DNA from: Castanea sativa
Taxonomy: Eukaryota > Streptophyta > Magnoliopsida > Fagales > Fagaceae
Length of the DNA stretch: 64,000 nucleotides
Direction: 5' to 3'
Assembly: GCF_040712315.1 (NCBI RefSeq)
Contig: NC_134024.1
Span: 2,007,158-2,071,157, forward strand
The position numbers were made by a program, and so were the translations under genes. The notes under the pieces were generated by a model. That model made no database searches and had not been told where the DNA came from. It was given only the letters and a program-made list of their open reading frames with translations. Shown piece after piece: positions 23,313-33,725 of this stretch; positions within the stretch are counted from its first letter, which is position 1; each line of letters begins with the position of its first letter.

Positions 23313-23740
23313 ACTCGTATTTTGTTTTTGTGCCTGTAGCACATTTCCAAAATAATAATAATAACAATACAAGTGGAGAGCAACTCTCTTACTTTGAAGT
23401 TTTTCTTCTTTTTTTTTTTTTTTTTTTGGTGGGACTTCTTACTTGAAGTTGTAAATTACAAGCATGAGTTTTTACATGGCATTTTTAAGTTTCACATGGC
23501 TTGGTGGACTGACATAGGGAATTGAAATTCGTGTCGCCCCGGTAGTAATGTAAAAATATCAAAATGGTCAAAATACACGTGATTTGGTGGACTGCCATAG
23601 GGAATCTAAATTCATGTGCGCCACTTGCCCGTCCTCGTTGACTGGGAATCTAATACGCTATCCCATGCAGCACAATATTTGGTAGGCCGACAACATTTTG
23701 CTTCGAAACACCAAATCAACGGTCTATACTGCATTCAGAC

Positions 23741-24607
23741 CAGGGCCAGCCCAAGCCATGGCATAAAGGCCCACCAAAAAACAAAATTTTTCTTTGAAAA
23801 AAAAAAAAAAAACCTCACTTCCCATTATAAGAACACAAATTTTTATAAAATTATATATATATATTTTAAGATTGTTCATTTTTTTTTATTTGAGAGGTTA
23901 ATGACATTATAAATTCCTTCTAAAAAAAAGATATTACAAATTTTACTATTGACTTACAAATTACCATGTTATTAATCACAAAAAAGTGAAATAAACATTC
24001 ATTAGTTAAATTTATAAAGTTCATCAATAAGAGTCTATATTACATTATATTTTGAACATTTTATATTACTTTTGATTAGCACATTTTTCTTTTTCATTTT
24101 TATTAATACTCTCAAAGTATGAGATCAATAGAATCTAAACCAATTAAAACTCTAAAATATTTCAAAAAGATGTTGCAAATGTGTTAAATCATCTATTATA
24201 GATTAATCTCTCCTAATAGTTTAATTAAGACTTTAATTTTTGTAAACTAATATCCTACAAAGCCACGTACCAAATAATATCTATCTATCTCTCTTAAAAA
24301 CAAGATATAATAATAAAAATTAGATTATAACTTTACTTAACTATGCATCGTAATATATCCAAAATAAAGTTTCTTTTTTAATCGTAATATATTTCTATTA
24401 ATATTTATAGTTCAACTATGATATTCAATTCTCTATATGAAACTAACATTAGTTTAGTTAATATTATTCATCAAACTATGTATTTAATATATCAAATTAA
24501 CCTTATATTAATTAGTATTAAATAATTTTGTTTAATTAGTATTTACATATTAAATGCTCTACATAAATTTTTCACCTTAGGCCCCAAATTATGTCGGGCC
24601 GCTCATG
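23741..24607. mobile_element. hAT-like non-autonomous element
   Basis: The ends are CAGGGCCAGCCC and the reverse complement CATGAGCGGCCC, fitting the CAGGG.CGGCCC style of plant hAT elements. The flanks are 8-bp near-identical duplications (ATTCAGAC 23733-23740, ATTGAGAC 24608-24615). Subterminal AAAGGCCCACC and TTAGGCCCC are inverted partners. The interior is AT-rich without a transposase ORF. Homologous blocks at about 37395 and 41770 lack it. Confidence 0.75.
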
Positions 24608-24615
24608 ATTGAGAC

Positions 24616-25156
24616 AATATTAGAATTATGCATTTTATGGGTAAATTAAAAAAAATCTCTTCCCCTTTTCATTTTTTTATACTCCTACTTTTCGATCACT
24701 AATCAAGCCGATCCTAAATAATTGTTTTGTACTGAGACATTTTAATATTATTTAATTAAATTAGATAAATTTTACAAGGTAAATATAATTATATGAAAGT
24801 TAATATGGAAGATAAAAAATTAGTAAAATGTTTAATCCCACATTAAAAATGAGAGAGACTATTTTATTCTTTTTAATTATAGTGATTAAAAGGCTGATAT
24901 GTATTGGAGCAAATATTAAGCTGGATATATTCTGAATATTTTCAATATCTATTGGTGAGTAAATGACCTTTTTTAACATGAAAAATGAAGAGTTATTCAC
25001 CCACTTAAAAGATTAGCTATTAGAAAAATGTGAGACCCACGGATTTGACAATGCACAATTATGTTTTCTTTCTCTCTCAAGATTTTTTTTATCTCTCTCT
25101 CTTTTGCACATTGTTGTTCTTTATTCTTGTTCATTCTTTTTCTCTTTCTCTTGTAC
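24616..25156. other. Intergenic, no gene seen
   Basis: AT-rich sequence leading to a CT-rich stretch that is the target of the complete LTR retrotransposon. Confidence 0.6.
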
Positions 25157-25161
25157 GCTGC

Positions 25162-25913
25162 TGTAAGAGCACAATTGCACCTGGACCCAAGAACAGTTAT
25201 GGGCTCAGGCCCAATGAGCCTTAAACAATAAAATTTTTGTAGAGAGTGGGCTTGAAACCCAGGTTAGAAGTGAATGAGGATTAGATGACAAACTAAAGAT
25301 TGCAAGTACTTGGAAACAAAAAAGGAGTAATGTAAATAGGCCTCCTCGGACGTAAGCCGAGAACTGTTCTTATATTATATCTCTCTCTTTGTCCTTTTTC
25401 CTTTTAGATTACAAAAAGTCCGTCCCTCTTTCTGTTCCAGATCCCTCCTTAAATACTCTTCTTTTTAGTACTTTATACACGTGTTGCCCCAATTCCTCCC
25501 TTAGCCTAGATATTTCTTTTCTTAGTGCCTTTGAACAGTAACTAGAAATTTCCCTTCCACTGTTCAAGTGTCACCTCCCCATTAATGCGGCCAGGGTGGT
25601 AGGTGCAGGGTCTTTAATGTGGAGGTAGCAGCCTTTATCTTTGACATTTCTTCAACACCGGTGCTTCTGGGGCATTCTGGGGTTCACCCCCTTTAACCAT
25701 TGGTCTTGACCGTGCCATTCCCTAACCTGTACCATGAAGTCCCGGGTTCTTTGGTGTCAGTCCGAGGGGAAAAGCATCCTCGGCTCGGTCCTCGGATCCT
25801 CGGCGTATGGGCCGACCTAAAGTATCAACAAGCCCTAAACCCAAGAGTAGGTCGGCCTTCCTTAGCAAGGCCCAATGGCCCATATCCCTATTAAGATATT
25901 TTTACTCCCCACA
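25162..25913 (-). repeat. 3' LTR of the complete Tat element
   Basis: 752 bp with TG...CA ends as read on the plus strand (TGTAAGAGCAC to CTCCCCACA). It differs from the partner LTR at three positions by eye. It contains the CCTCGG-type motif several times (25343-25360 and 25770-25805). Confidence 0.97.
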
Positions 25914-25927
25914 ATAGCCCCTCAAAA
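25914..25927 (-). other. Polypurine tract
   Basis: Read on the minus strand: TTTTGAGGGGCTAT immediately before the LTR. The left element has the same GAGGGGCTAT next to its LTR. It primes plus-strand synthesis in LTR retrotransposons. Confidence 0.8.
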
Positions 25928-26420
25928 CTCTAATTTTCAACGTCCGAGGAGAAAAATAGGGTTTTGATCCGACGAGAACCTGCTCTACACACTTTATAAG
26001 TGATGGCACGTGTGGAAATCGTTTCGCGTCCCAGAAGATGACACTTGGCGGTTTTATTTTCGAAAACGCGCGCATTTATTACTGTAAGTTACTCTTTGTC
26101 TCCCACGCTCAACGGTGAGATGGGCATCCAACGGTTCTCCTCACTCCACGAAATTTTAGGCGGGACAGACATAATTTTCGAGGCCGCCTTTTCGCACGTC
26201 GTGACGCTTCGGGAACCTGCGCCTTCATTTAAGTCATCAGGGATCAATCCCATCAAAACAACAACAATCATTCTTCACCAGCAGAAAACCGTGGAAACCC
26301 GTACCTTCAACTTTGTAAGTTCTTGCTCTCTCTAGTCTTGACCTTTTCTCCTCGGATACAGTCCTCGGCTACCAATACAAACACTCTCCCTTTTAAAGTT
26401 TAGTCTATCGTCTCTCTGTA

Positions 26421-28959
26421 ATGGGAAAATTCAAGTGTGTAGTTGATACCGCCGCTGGGATGGAAGGCTTTAGAGCCAAATACTATATTCCCAGCGACGT
26501 AGGGTTAGAATACTGCCCGGCAACAGCCGTGGCCGGTTCTAGGAAAGAGGGAGAGGTTATCATTCCTATGATAGCCTTCATAGAGGGTGGGATGACCCTA
26601 CCAATGAAACCCGTAATGAGGGAGTATCTTCGCAACCACCGGTTGTGCCCCGACCAATGCCTTCCAAATGTTTTTAGAGTTTTAGGTAGTGTAGATGCTC
26701 TAAACGAGCAGATGAGTTTAAACCTCACATGGCACGATGTCGTGTTCCTATATGAGTCCCACAAACTCTCTAAGGTAGGCTATTATATGAAATCTCGGTC
26801 TAGCACCGTTAGGCTAATCTCCTGTCTGCCCAAATCAAACAAAGGCATGAAGGACGACTACCTGATCGTGTCCGGGAACTGGCACGACGGCCTCCATCGC
26901 CCGGTTCGGTGGGGGGATCCAGGTGCGACACCATAGGATTAATCTCCCCTCAACCCAACTTCTCCTAACACACCCACAGACATGCTTATTTGTATTTACT
27001 TAAATTCGTTAAATATTTGTGTGAATCGGACCAGGTTTGTTTGTTTTGACGTCTTTTTTGCAGATAAGCAGCACGTGCGTCCTCGTCTGAGTCACTGTAA
27101 CGTTGCCGATCTAAACCGAGTACTTCGCTCCAAGGTATTCGTTAGTGCAGACCTACAACTCCGGGCTGCTCACCTTATTCTAGGATACACCCCCCTTTTC
27201 CAAAGACTTTCAGGAGATAGAGGACGCCATTATTGCCGGCGACCGAAGACGAAAGAGGATAAACGTAGCTCGGCCCCATTTTTTGGACGACCGTGACCTC
27301 CCGGACGCTCCTGACACTATTTTGTACAACCGGCCGATAGCAGCAGTCCCCCTCGCCATACACTCACAAACAACTGTCGTTCCAGAAGAGGAGGTGTCTT
27401 CTTCACACACTCTTGACGACGAGATAGACCAATTCCATCTCGAAGACACCGAGAGACCTCGCGGAAACCAGTTCGTGGTACTTTCCGACGAGGAGGAAGA
27501 AGCCACCGAGGCCTCTGGAATCGCAGGGTTTGTAGTTACCCTTCCCGAAGACGAAGTAGAAGAAGACATGGGACGAATGGAAGGTCTCCTTACCAACAGG
27601 GCTGCCAAAGTTGCAGAGAAGAAGAAAACGGGGACGTCCCAAGCTCCCCCAGCTTTACCTCCTCCTCCTCCTCCTCCAGCTGAGCCCAAATTGCTAACCG
27701 AGGATCCCAAGAAGAAGAGGAAGGGTGATAACGATGGGACGACTAATAAAGAGCCCAAGAAACCACGCCAACAACTCCCACCGGCCCATCAGCAGAAGCT
27801 GGATAAGGGTAAGGGTAGATCCCGTTCAGTTGAACTTGGGGAAATCAGGGATGAGGCTGTAGTGCGCCGAGCACCGGCTACCTGGTCCCCCGATCTGAGG
27901 CTGGACGGCGTTCCTATCTCCTGCCAGTCCAGTATAAGGGCAGTTCAACAAGGCCACGCCCACCACCTGGCCGAGGTCCTAGAACGCCCTCTTCTGCTGC
28001 CCAAGGACATGGAGACCTTGGAAAAGATGGGCCAACCACAACTATTCCTCTCTCTGAAAAGAGACTTAGCGCTGGTAAGTGTTTCTCCTTTTAACAATAT
28101 TTATAAGTAAATTAGTTTTTGTTATTCCTAACTCCATCCTGCTTTTTTACAGGCTATTCAGGAGGTCTTTGTAGCTGAAAAGCTTATTGAAGACGCTCGG
28201 AAAGTAGCCAGAGCTGAGCTCGAAACTAGGGTGGAGACTGAGAAGACCTTAGGTACAGCCCTTGCCGAGAACGAGAAACTGACCTCGGAGGTAGCAGAGC
28301 TGAGGAGAGAGAAGAATGGGGTCGAGTCAAACTTGAAGACCATGAAGACCCAGATAGAAGGACAGCGCAAGCTTCTTCGTGAAAGAGATGAAGAGCTCTC
28401 CCAAACTCAAAGGGAGTGCTTGGATCTTAAGAAGCAACTAGCGCTGATGAAAGAAGAAGCCAGTTCCTTCCAACTCTCTCTTCAGGCTGCCAAGCAGGCA
28501 AGTTTTGATGAAGGGGTAGCCACCACCGAGGAGCAGCTGACAGAGGAGTTCGCGGCTTTATGCCGCGAATACTGTCAAAAAGTATGGGGGGAAGCTTTGA
28601 ACGTAGCAGGAGTTCCTCAATCTTCGGATTTGAGGAAGCCCGAGAACGTTTGGCTTCCCCTTGAAATACAGGAGATTGAAGAGGCTCCTGCTGCTACTCC
28701 TACCCCTGAGACAACTCTTCCTGCCCTACCTCCGATGATCCCACAGCAAATTCCTGATCCTACAGAACCTTCTGGTTCCAATAAAGAGAAGGAAGGAGGA
28801 GTGAATGCAGAGAAGGACTTAAGCCAGACAGTGGAACCCATCGTCCTTTCAACAACGACAGTGGATAAAGGAAAGAAGATTATGACTCCTTTTGAGCTGG
28901 AGTTGAGAAAGACTGAAGGCACTAGTACCTCTCAGCAAGATCCTCCTCCAACAGCTTAG
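26421..28959 (+). CDS. Spliced antisense extra gene (aORF) of the complete Tat element
   Basis: The gene runs opposite to gag-pol. Proposed exons are 26421-26922 (donor CCAG then GTGCGA), 27064-28074 (acceptor TTTTTGCAG; donor GCTG then GTAAGT) and 28153-28959 (acceptor TTTTTTACAG). The phases fit: one base of exon 1 joins AT of exon 2, and exon 2 ends on a codon. Exon 1 gives a conserved N-terminal region (IPMIAFIEGGM, LGSVDALNEQM, SGNWHDG). Exon 2 gives an acidic region, then a proline- and lysine-rich stretch with basic KKKRK-like clusters that could be nuclear signals. Exon 3 gives a long coiled coil followed by a P/T/E-rich tail. A 1-bp frame change near 27190-27215 joins LRAAHLILGYTP to KDFQEIEDAIIAG, so this copy is frameshifted unless a sequencing error is present. 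The function is unknown. Confidence 0.75.
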
Positions 28960-29511
28960 GACTTAGCTTAGGGCTTCTCTTTTTCCATTTTTTTTTTTTG
29001 AATTATATGTAATGCATATTCAATTGATTAATGAAGAACGATTTCATTTACTTTTCACTTGGATTGTCTCTATTTCTACTTTACCCTTTTTTTGTACTTA
29101 TTATAAAAGTTTCCCATTAAGTCATATCAAAAGTTTCTCAGAGTATAAAAACCTACTCCAAGGATTGCACAATCATAATTTCCACATAATCATGCTTATA
29201 TTACTAAAGACTTAATACAAGGTGACATAGTTAATACGTTTGAACAATGCCTTGATTAAAAAAGGAAAGAGGACTTCATATAACAATTAAGCCCTTATAA
29301 TTCATAACACTGTTTCTAATAGGATGTAATATCCGAGGACCATTCCTTACACAAATTTACTCAATACTTAGAGATATAAAACTTAAGATCCGAATTAATA
29401 AACAGTAAGGTATTAACATCCAGACACAATCAGAAGTTAAGTTTAATCAAAGTCATAGTCCGAAGATAAATCTTAAGCAATCTTTCGTTTAATTCTTCAA
29501 AATTGTACCTG

Positions 29512-30362
29512 TAAATGATAAGACATCAATTTCCACAAGGTTTGTGGTCCGAGGACCACACTTAACCAAGCTTCTGTTTGATTCTCAAAAATTGTAACTT
29601 CAAATGTTAATTTTCCCAAAGTAGGAGGTCCGAAGACCCGGCGTAACTAAGGTTCTGTTTAACAAATGATAAGACATCAATTTCCACAAGGTTTGTGGTC
29701 CGAAGACTACACTTAACCAAGTTTCTGTTTGATTCTCAAAAATTGTAACTTCAAATGTTAATTTTCCCAAAGTAGGAGGTCCGAAGAACCGGCATAACTA
29801 AGGTTCTGTTTAACAAATGATAAGACATCAATTTCCACAAGGTTTGTGGTCCGAAGACTACACTTAACCAAGTTTCTGTTTGATTCTCAAAAATTGTAAC
29901 TTCAAATGTTAATTTTCCCAAAGTAGGAGGTCCGAAGACCCGGCATAACTAAGGTTCTGTTTAACAAATGATAAGACATCAATTTCCACAAGGTTTGTGG
30001 TCCGAAGACTACACTTAACCAAGTTTCTGTTTGATTCTCAAAAATTGTAACTTCAAATGTTAATTTTCCCAAAGTAGGAGGTCCGAAGACCCGGCATAAC
30101 TAAGGTTCTGTTTAACAAATGATAAGACATCAATTTCCACAAGGTTTGTGGTCCGAAGACTACACTTAACCAAGTTTCTGTTTGATTCTCAAAAATTGTA
30201 ACTTCAAATGTTAATTTTCCCAAAGTAGGAGGTCCGAAGACCCGGCATAACTAAGGTTCTGTTTAACAAATGATAAGACATCAATTTCCACAAGGTTTGT
30301 GGTCCGAAGACTACACTTAACCAAGTTTCTGTTTGATTCTCAAAAATTGTAACTTCAAACGT
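29512..30362. repeat. 151-bp tandem repeat array in the Tat element
   Basis: The unit start GGTTTGTGGTCCGA falls at 29539, 29690, 29841, 29992, 30143 and 30294, an exact 151-bp period, about 5.6 copies. The units are nearly identical; the first differs most (GTCCGAGGACCACA instead of GTCCGAAGACTACA). It lies between the antisense gene and the end of pol. Tat elements are known for such arrays, which can seed satellites. Confidence 0.97.
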
Positions 30363-30410
30363 GAGAGCTAGCCATAACTTTGAAATATTAATTGACAAAA
30401 ACTCATTTGA

Positions 30411-33400
30411 TTAATAATAATACCTTTTAAGATTATTTACATTCCATGGACGTGGTACAACTCGTTCATCTAGGTCAGCTAGCCTATACGACCCTATGCC
30501 TGCTATTGAAACAATGCGATAGGGGCCTTCCCAGTTAGGTCCTAGCTTACCCCATGCTGGGTTCTTAGAAGTGCCTACAACTTTCCTTAATACAAGATCA
30601 CCAGGTGCAAGTGGCCTTAGCTTCACGTGGGCATCATACCCTCGTTTTAGCTTCTGCTGATAATAAGCCAATTGGACCATAGCTGCCTCACGCCGTTCCC
30701 CAAGCAAATCAAGATCTTTCTCTAGAAGTCCCTGGTTCTTCTCGGGACTAAAAGAACTTGTCTTTAGAGTAGGAAAACCAGATTCTAGTGGTATCACCGC
30801 CTCGGCTCCATAAGTCATAGAGAATGGTGTTTCTCCAGTGGACCTGCGCGGTGTGGTCCGATATGTCCACAGAACATGAGGGAGTTCTTCTACCCATCTG
30901 CCTTTCGCATCATCCAACCTCTTCTTGAGCCCATTGACTATGACCTTGTTAACGGCCTCGGCCTGTCCATTTCCCTGAGGATAAACAGGGGTGGAGTATC
31001 TGTTTATGATACCCATGTCACCACAATACTTCCTAAAAGCTTTACTATCGAACTGGACACCATTGTCAGAGATGAGCGTGTGTGGTACGCCAAATCTGGT
31101 AACGATGTTTTTCCATATAAATTTTTTGGAATCAACATCCCGGATATTGGCTAACGGCTCGGCTTCAACCCATTTAGTGAAATAGTCAGTTCCCACGAGC
31201 AGCCATCTTTTATTGCCAGCAGCTCTCGGAAATGGCCCTACAATGTCCAGGCCCCATTGTGCGAAAGGCCAAGGGCTGGAGAGAGGGTTTAGAACCCCTC
31301 CAGGTTGGTGGATATTAGGGGCAAACCTCTGACACTGATCACATTTTCTGGCATAGTCCTGAGCCTCCCTCTGCATATTGGGCCACCAATAACCCTGAGT
31401 CAGGGCTCTATGGGCTAAGGACCTTCCTCCAGTGTGACTTCCACAAATTCCCTCATGCAATTCCTCCAGTAATGATTCTGTTGATTCAGGGTGTACACAT
31501 AACAAATACGGTCCCGAAAAGGACCGTTTGTATAGCTTCTGGTCCTCGGACAACCAGAAACGCGGCGCCTTTCGACGTACCTTTTCTGCTTCAACCTTGT
31601 CTTCGGGAAGGATGTCATTTTTGAGAAAAGATATGATCGAATCCATCCAACTAGGACCAGACCTTATTAGATGGATGCGAGGTGCGTTAGCAGCTGCAAG
31701 AGAAGGCTCTACCAGATCCTCAACAAGAATAACCCTTGGTAGCCCTTGAGCCGAGGATGTTGCCAACGTAGCCAAAGAATCTGCATGAGTATTTCCACTC
31801 CTAGAGACATGAGCTAAGACAAAGGAGTCGAATTGAGCCTGCTGACGTTTGACCTGGGCCAAATATCCCTGCATTCTGGAATCTCTAGCTTCCATGGTAC
31901 CCATGACTTGGCCGACCACTAATTGAGAGTCCGAGAACACATGGATTTCCTTGCCACCCATCTTATGTACCATTTGCATGCCTACCAAGACTGCTTCATA
32001 CTCGGCCTCATTATTAGTAGCCGAGAAAGCCAATCTCAAAGATTTTTCAAAGACAATTCCTTCAGGGGACATTAGAACAAGTCCAACGCCAGACCCTTTA
32101 TGATTAGCAGCCCCATCCACATAAACTGTCCAAGCCGAGGGCGATACGGCTGTGATTACACCAACTGATTTTTCACCCATGTGTGCTCCCTTTGAAGTTT
32201 CTTCTAACAATGGTTCAGCAAACTCCGCCACTAAATCAGCGAGGACCTGACCTTTCACCGAGGTGCGTGGCTTGTACTTAACATCAAAGGCTCCCAAAAT
32301 GGTTCCCCATTTTGCCACTCTGCCAGAATAATCAGCACTACGCAACACGGCCTTAAGCGGCAACTGGGTCAAAACAACCACAGTATGAGATTGGAAATAA
32401 TGAGGAAGTTTGCGCGTGGCGTGGACCACAGCCAGAAGTGCTTTTTCCAAGGGCAGATAGCGCACCTCGGCTTCATTCAAGGACTTACTAACATAGTAGA
32501 TCGGCCTCTGCACTCCATTTTCATTCCTTATAAGGACTAGACTCACCGCATGAATAGCCACGGCCAGATAAGCGAATAAAACCTCGTCCACCTCAGGGCG
32601 AGATAAAATGGGTGGGCGAGACAGATATTGCTTAAGCTGTTGGAAAGCTGACTCACAATCCTCGGTCCATTGAAACCCTTTCCACTTGTTCAACAACTGA
32701 AAGAAAGGACGGCACCGGTCAGCTGACCGAGAAATAAATCTGTTCAACGCAGCAATCATTCCGGTCAATTTCTGAATCTCCTTTGGGTTCCGAGGCGGCT
32801 GCAAATTCTGAATAGCCTTAACCTGCACTGGGTTCACCTCTATGCCCCTATGAGTGATCATATATCCTAAGAACTTTCCAGATCCCACGCCAAAAGAACA
32901 CTTGGAGGCGTTAAGGCGCAACTTATACTTCCTTAATATCTGGAAGGTGTCGGCCAGATCTGTCATGTGAGATGGCACTGCCTTACTCTTCACCACCATA
33001 TCATCCACATATACTTCTATGGTTTTCCCCAGTTGCTGTTCAAACATTCGGGTCATCATTCTTTGGTAAGTAGCCCCAGCATTTTTTAACCCAAATGGCA
33101 TGACCTTATAATGATAGTTACCGGTTGGAGTAATGAAAGCGGTCTTCTCCTGATTCTCTAACGCCAAGGGAATTTGGTGGTAACCCTGGAAGGCGTCCAA
33201 GAAACTCATCCGAGGATGTCCAACAGTAGCATCTACCAGTTGATCAATCCGTGGCATTGGAAACGAATCTTTAGGACAGGCCTTATTCAGATCGGTGAAA
33301 TCTACACACACTCTCCACCTGCCGTTCTTCTTCTTAACAACAACAGTATGAGCCAACCACTCAGGGTAGAAAATTTCTTTGATAGCCCCCGCCATTTTCA

Positions 33401-33722
33401 GTTTAAGAACCTCTTCCTTCACGGCTTCAGAATGTTCTCGGGAAGATCGCCGAGGTGGCTGCCTCCTCGGAACAATGGCAGGATTGACGTTTAAACGATG
33501 ACAAATAAAGCTCGGATCTACACCTGGAGCCTCGTAGGGGTCCCACGCAAAAACATCTAAATTATCCTTCAGAAACTTCAACAAGTCCATCTTTTCTTGG
33601 TGTGGCAAAAGTGCACCAACTTGAAAAAACCTCTCTGGGTCATCTGTTATTACAAACTTCTCTAAATCCTCACAGGTAGCCTCATCTCCTGTCAACGCTC
33701 CAGGTGCCTCCGGAGCTGTTAA
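30411..33722 (-). CDS. pol: Tat pol: reverse transcriptase, RNase H, second RNase H, integrase
   Basis: An open frame of at least 1,094 codons (counted from the ATG at 33695; it is open back to the stops at 33723). RT has its YVDD active site at residues about 229-232. The first RNase H lacks recognisable acidic active-site residues and carries LTQLPLK where LTDQPLK is usual. It is followed by a second, archaeal-type RNase H with the DEDD set visible: YVDGAANHKG (D527), NNEAEYEA, SDSQLVV and THADSLA. Integrase has the HHCC zinc region (HEGICGSH...CDQCQRF) and a D,D-35-E triad at about D817 (GLDIVGP), D877 (ISDNGVQF) and E913 (GNGQAEAV). The frame ends in a chromodomain-less tail (NVNNLKRYYY). 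It copies and integrates the element from cytoplasmic particles. Every key domain looks intact. Confidence 0.95.
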   Translation of the reverse strand, partial: LTAPEAPGALTGDEATCEDLEKFVITDDPERFFQVGALLPHQEKMDLLKFLKDNLDVFAWDPYEAPGVDPSFICHRLNVNPAIVPRRQPPRRSSREHSEAVKEEVLKLKMAGAIKEIFYPEWLAHTVVVKKKNGRWRVCVDFTDLNKACPKDSFPMPRIDQLVDATVGHPRMSFLDAFQGYHQIPLALENQEKTAFITPTGNYHYKVMPFGLKNAGATYQRMMTRMFEQQLGKTIEVYVDDMVVKSKAVPSHMTDLADTFQILRKYKLRLNASKCSFGVGSGKFLGYMITHRGIEVNPVQVKAIQNLQPPRNPKEIQKLTGMIAALNRFISRSADRCRPFFQLLNKWKGFQWTEDCESAFQQLKQYLSRPPILSRPEVDEVLFAYLAVAIHAVSLVLIRNENGVQRPIYYVSKSLNEAEVRYLPLEKALLAVVHATRKLPHYFQSHTVVVLTQLPLKAVLRSADYSGRVAKWGTILGAFDVKYKPRTSVKGQVLADLVAEFAEPLLEETSKGAHMGEKSVGVITAVSPSAWTVYVDGAANHKGSGVGLVLMSPEGIVFEKSLRLAFSATNNEAEYEAVLVGMQMVHKMGGKEIHVFSDSQLVVGQVMGTMEARDSRMQGYLAQVKRQQAQFDSFVLAHVSRSGNTHADSLATLATSSAQGLPRVILVEDLVEPSLAAANAPRIHLIRSGPSWMDSIISFLKNDILPEDKVEAEKVRRKAPRFWLSEDQKLYKRSFSGPYLLCVHPESTESLLEELHEGICGSHTGGRSLAHRALTQGYWWPNMQREAQDYARKCDQCQRFAPNIHQPGGVLNPLSSPWPFAQWGLDIVGPFPRAAGNKRWLLVGTDYFTKWVEAEPLANIRDVDSKKFIWKNIVTRFGVPHTLISDNGVQFDSKAFRKYCGDMGIINRYSTPVYPQGNGQAEAVNKVIVNGLKKRLDDAKGRWVEELPHVLWTYRTTPRRSTGETPFSMTYGAEAVIPLESGFPTLKTSSFSPEKNQGLLEKDLDLLGERREAAMVQLAYYQQKLKRGYDAHVKLRPLAPGDLVLRKVVGTSKNPAWGKLGPNWEGPYRIVSIAGIGSYRLADLDERVVPRPWNVNNLKRYYY

Positions 33723-33725
33723 TTA

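Noticed and set aside
27175..28922. Minus-strand ORFs across the antisense gene region, including a 182-codon one
   Set aside because: Serine-rich shadows of the plus-strand exons, without recognisable domains.
29512..30362. Regular repeats that might suggest a CRISPR array
   Set aside because: The whole 151-bp unit repeats without unique spacers, and the locus is a plant retrotransposon.
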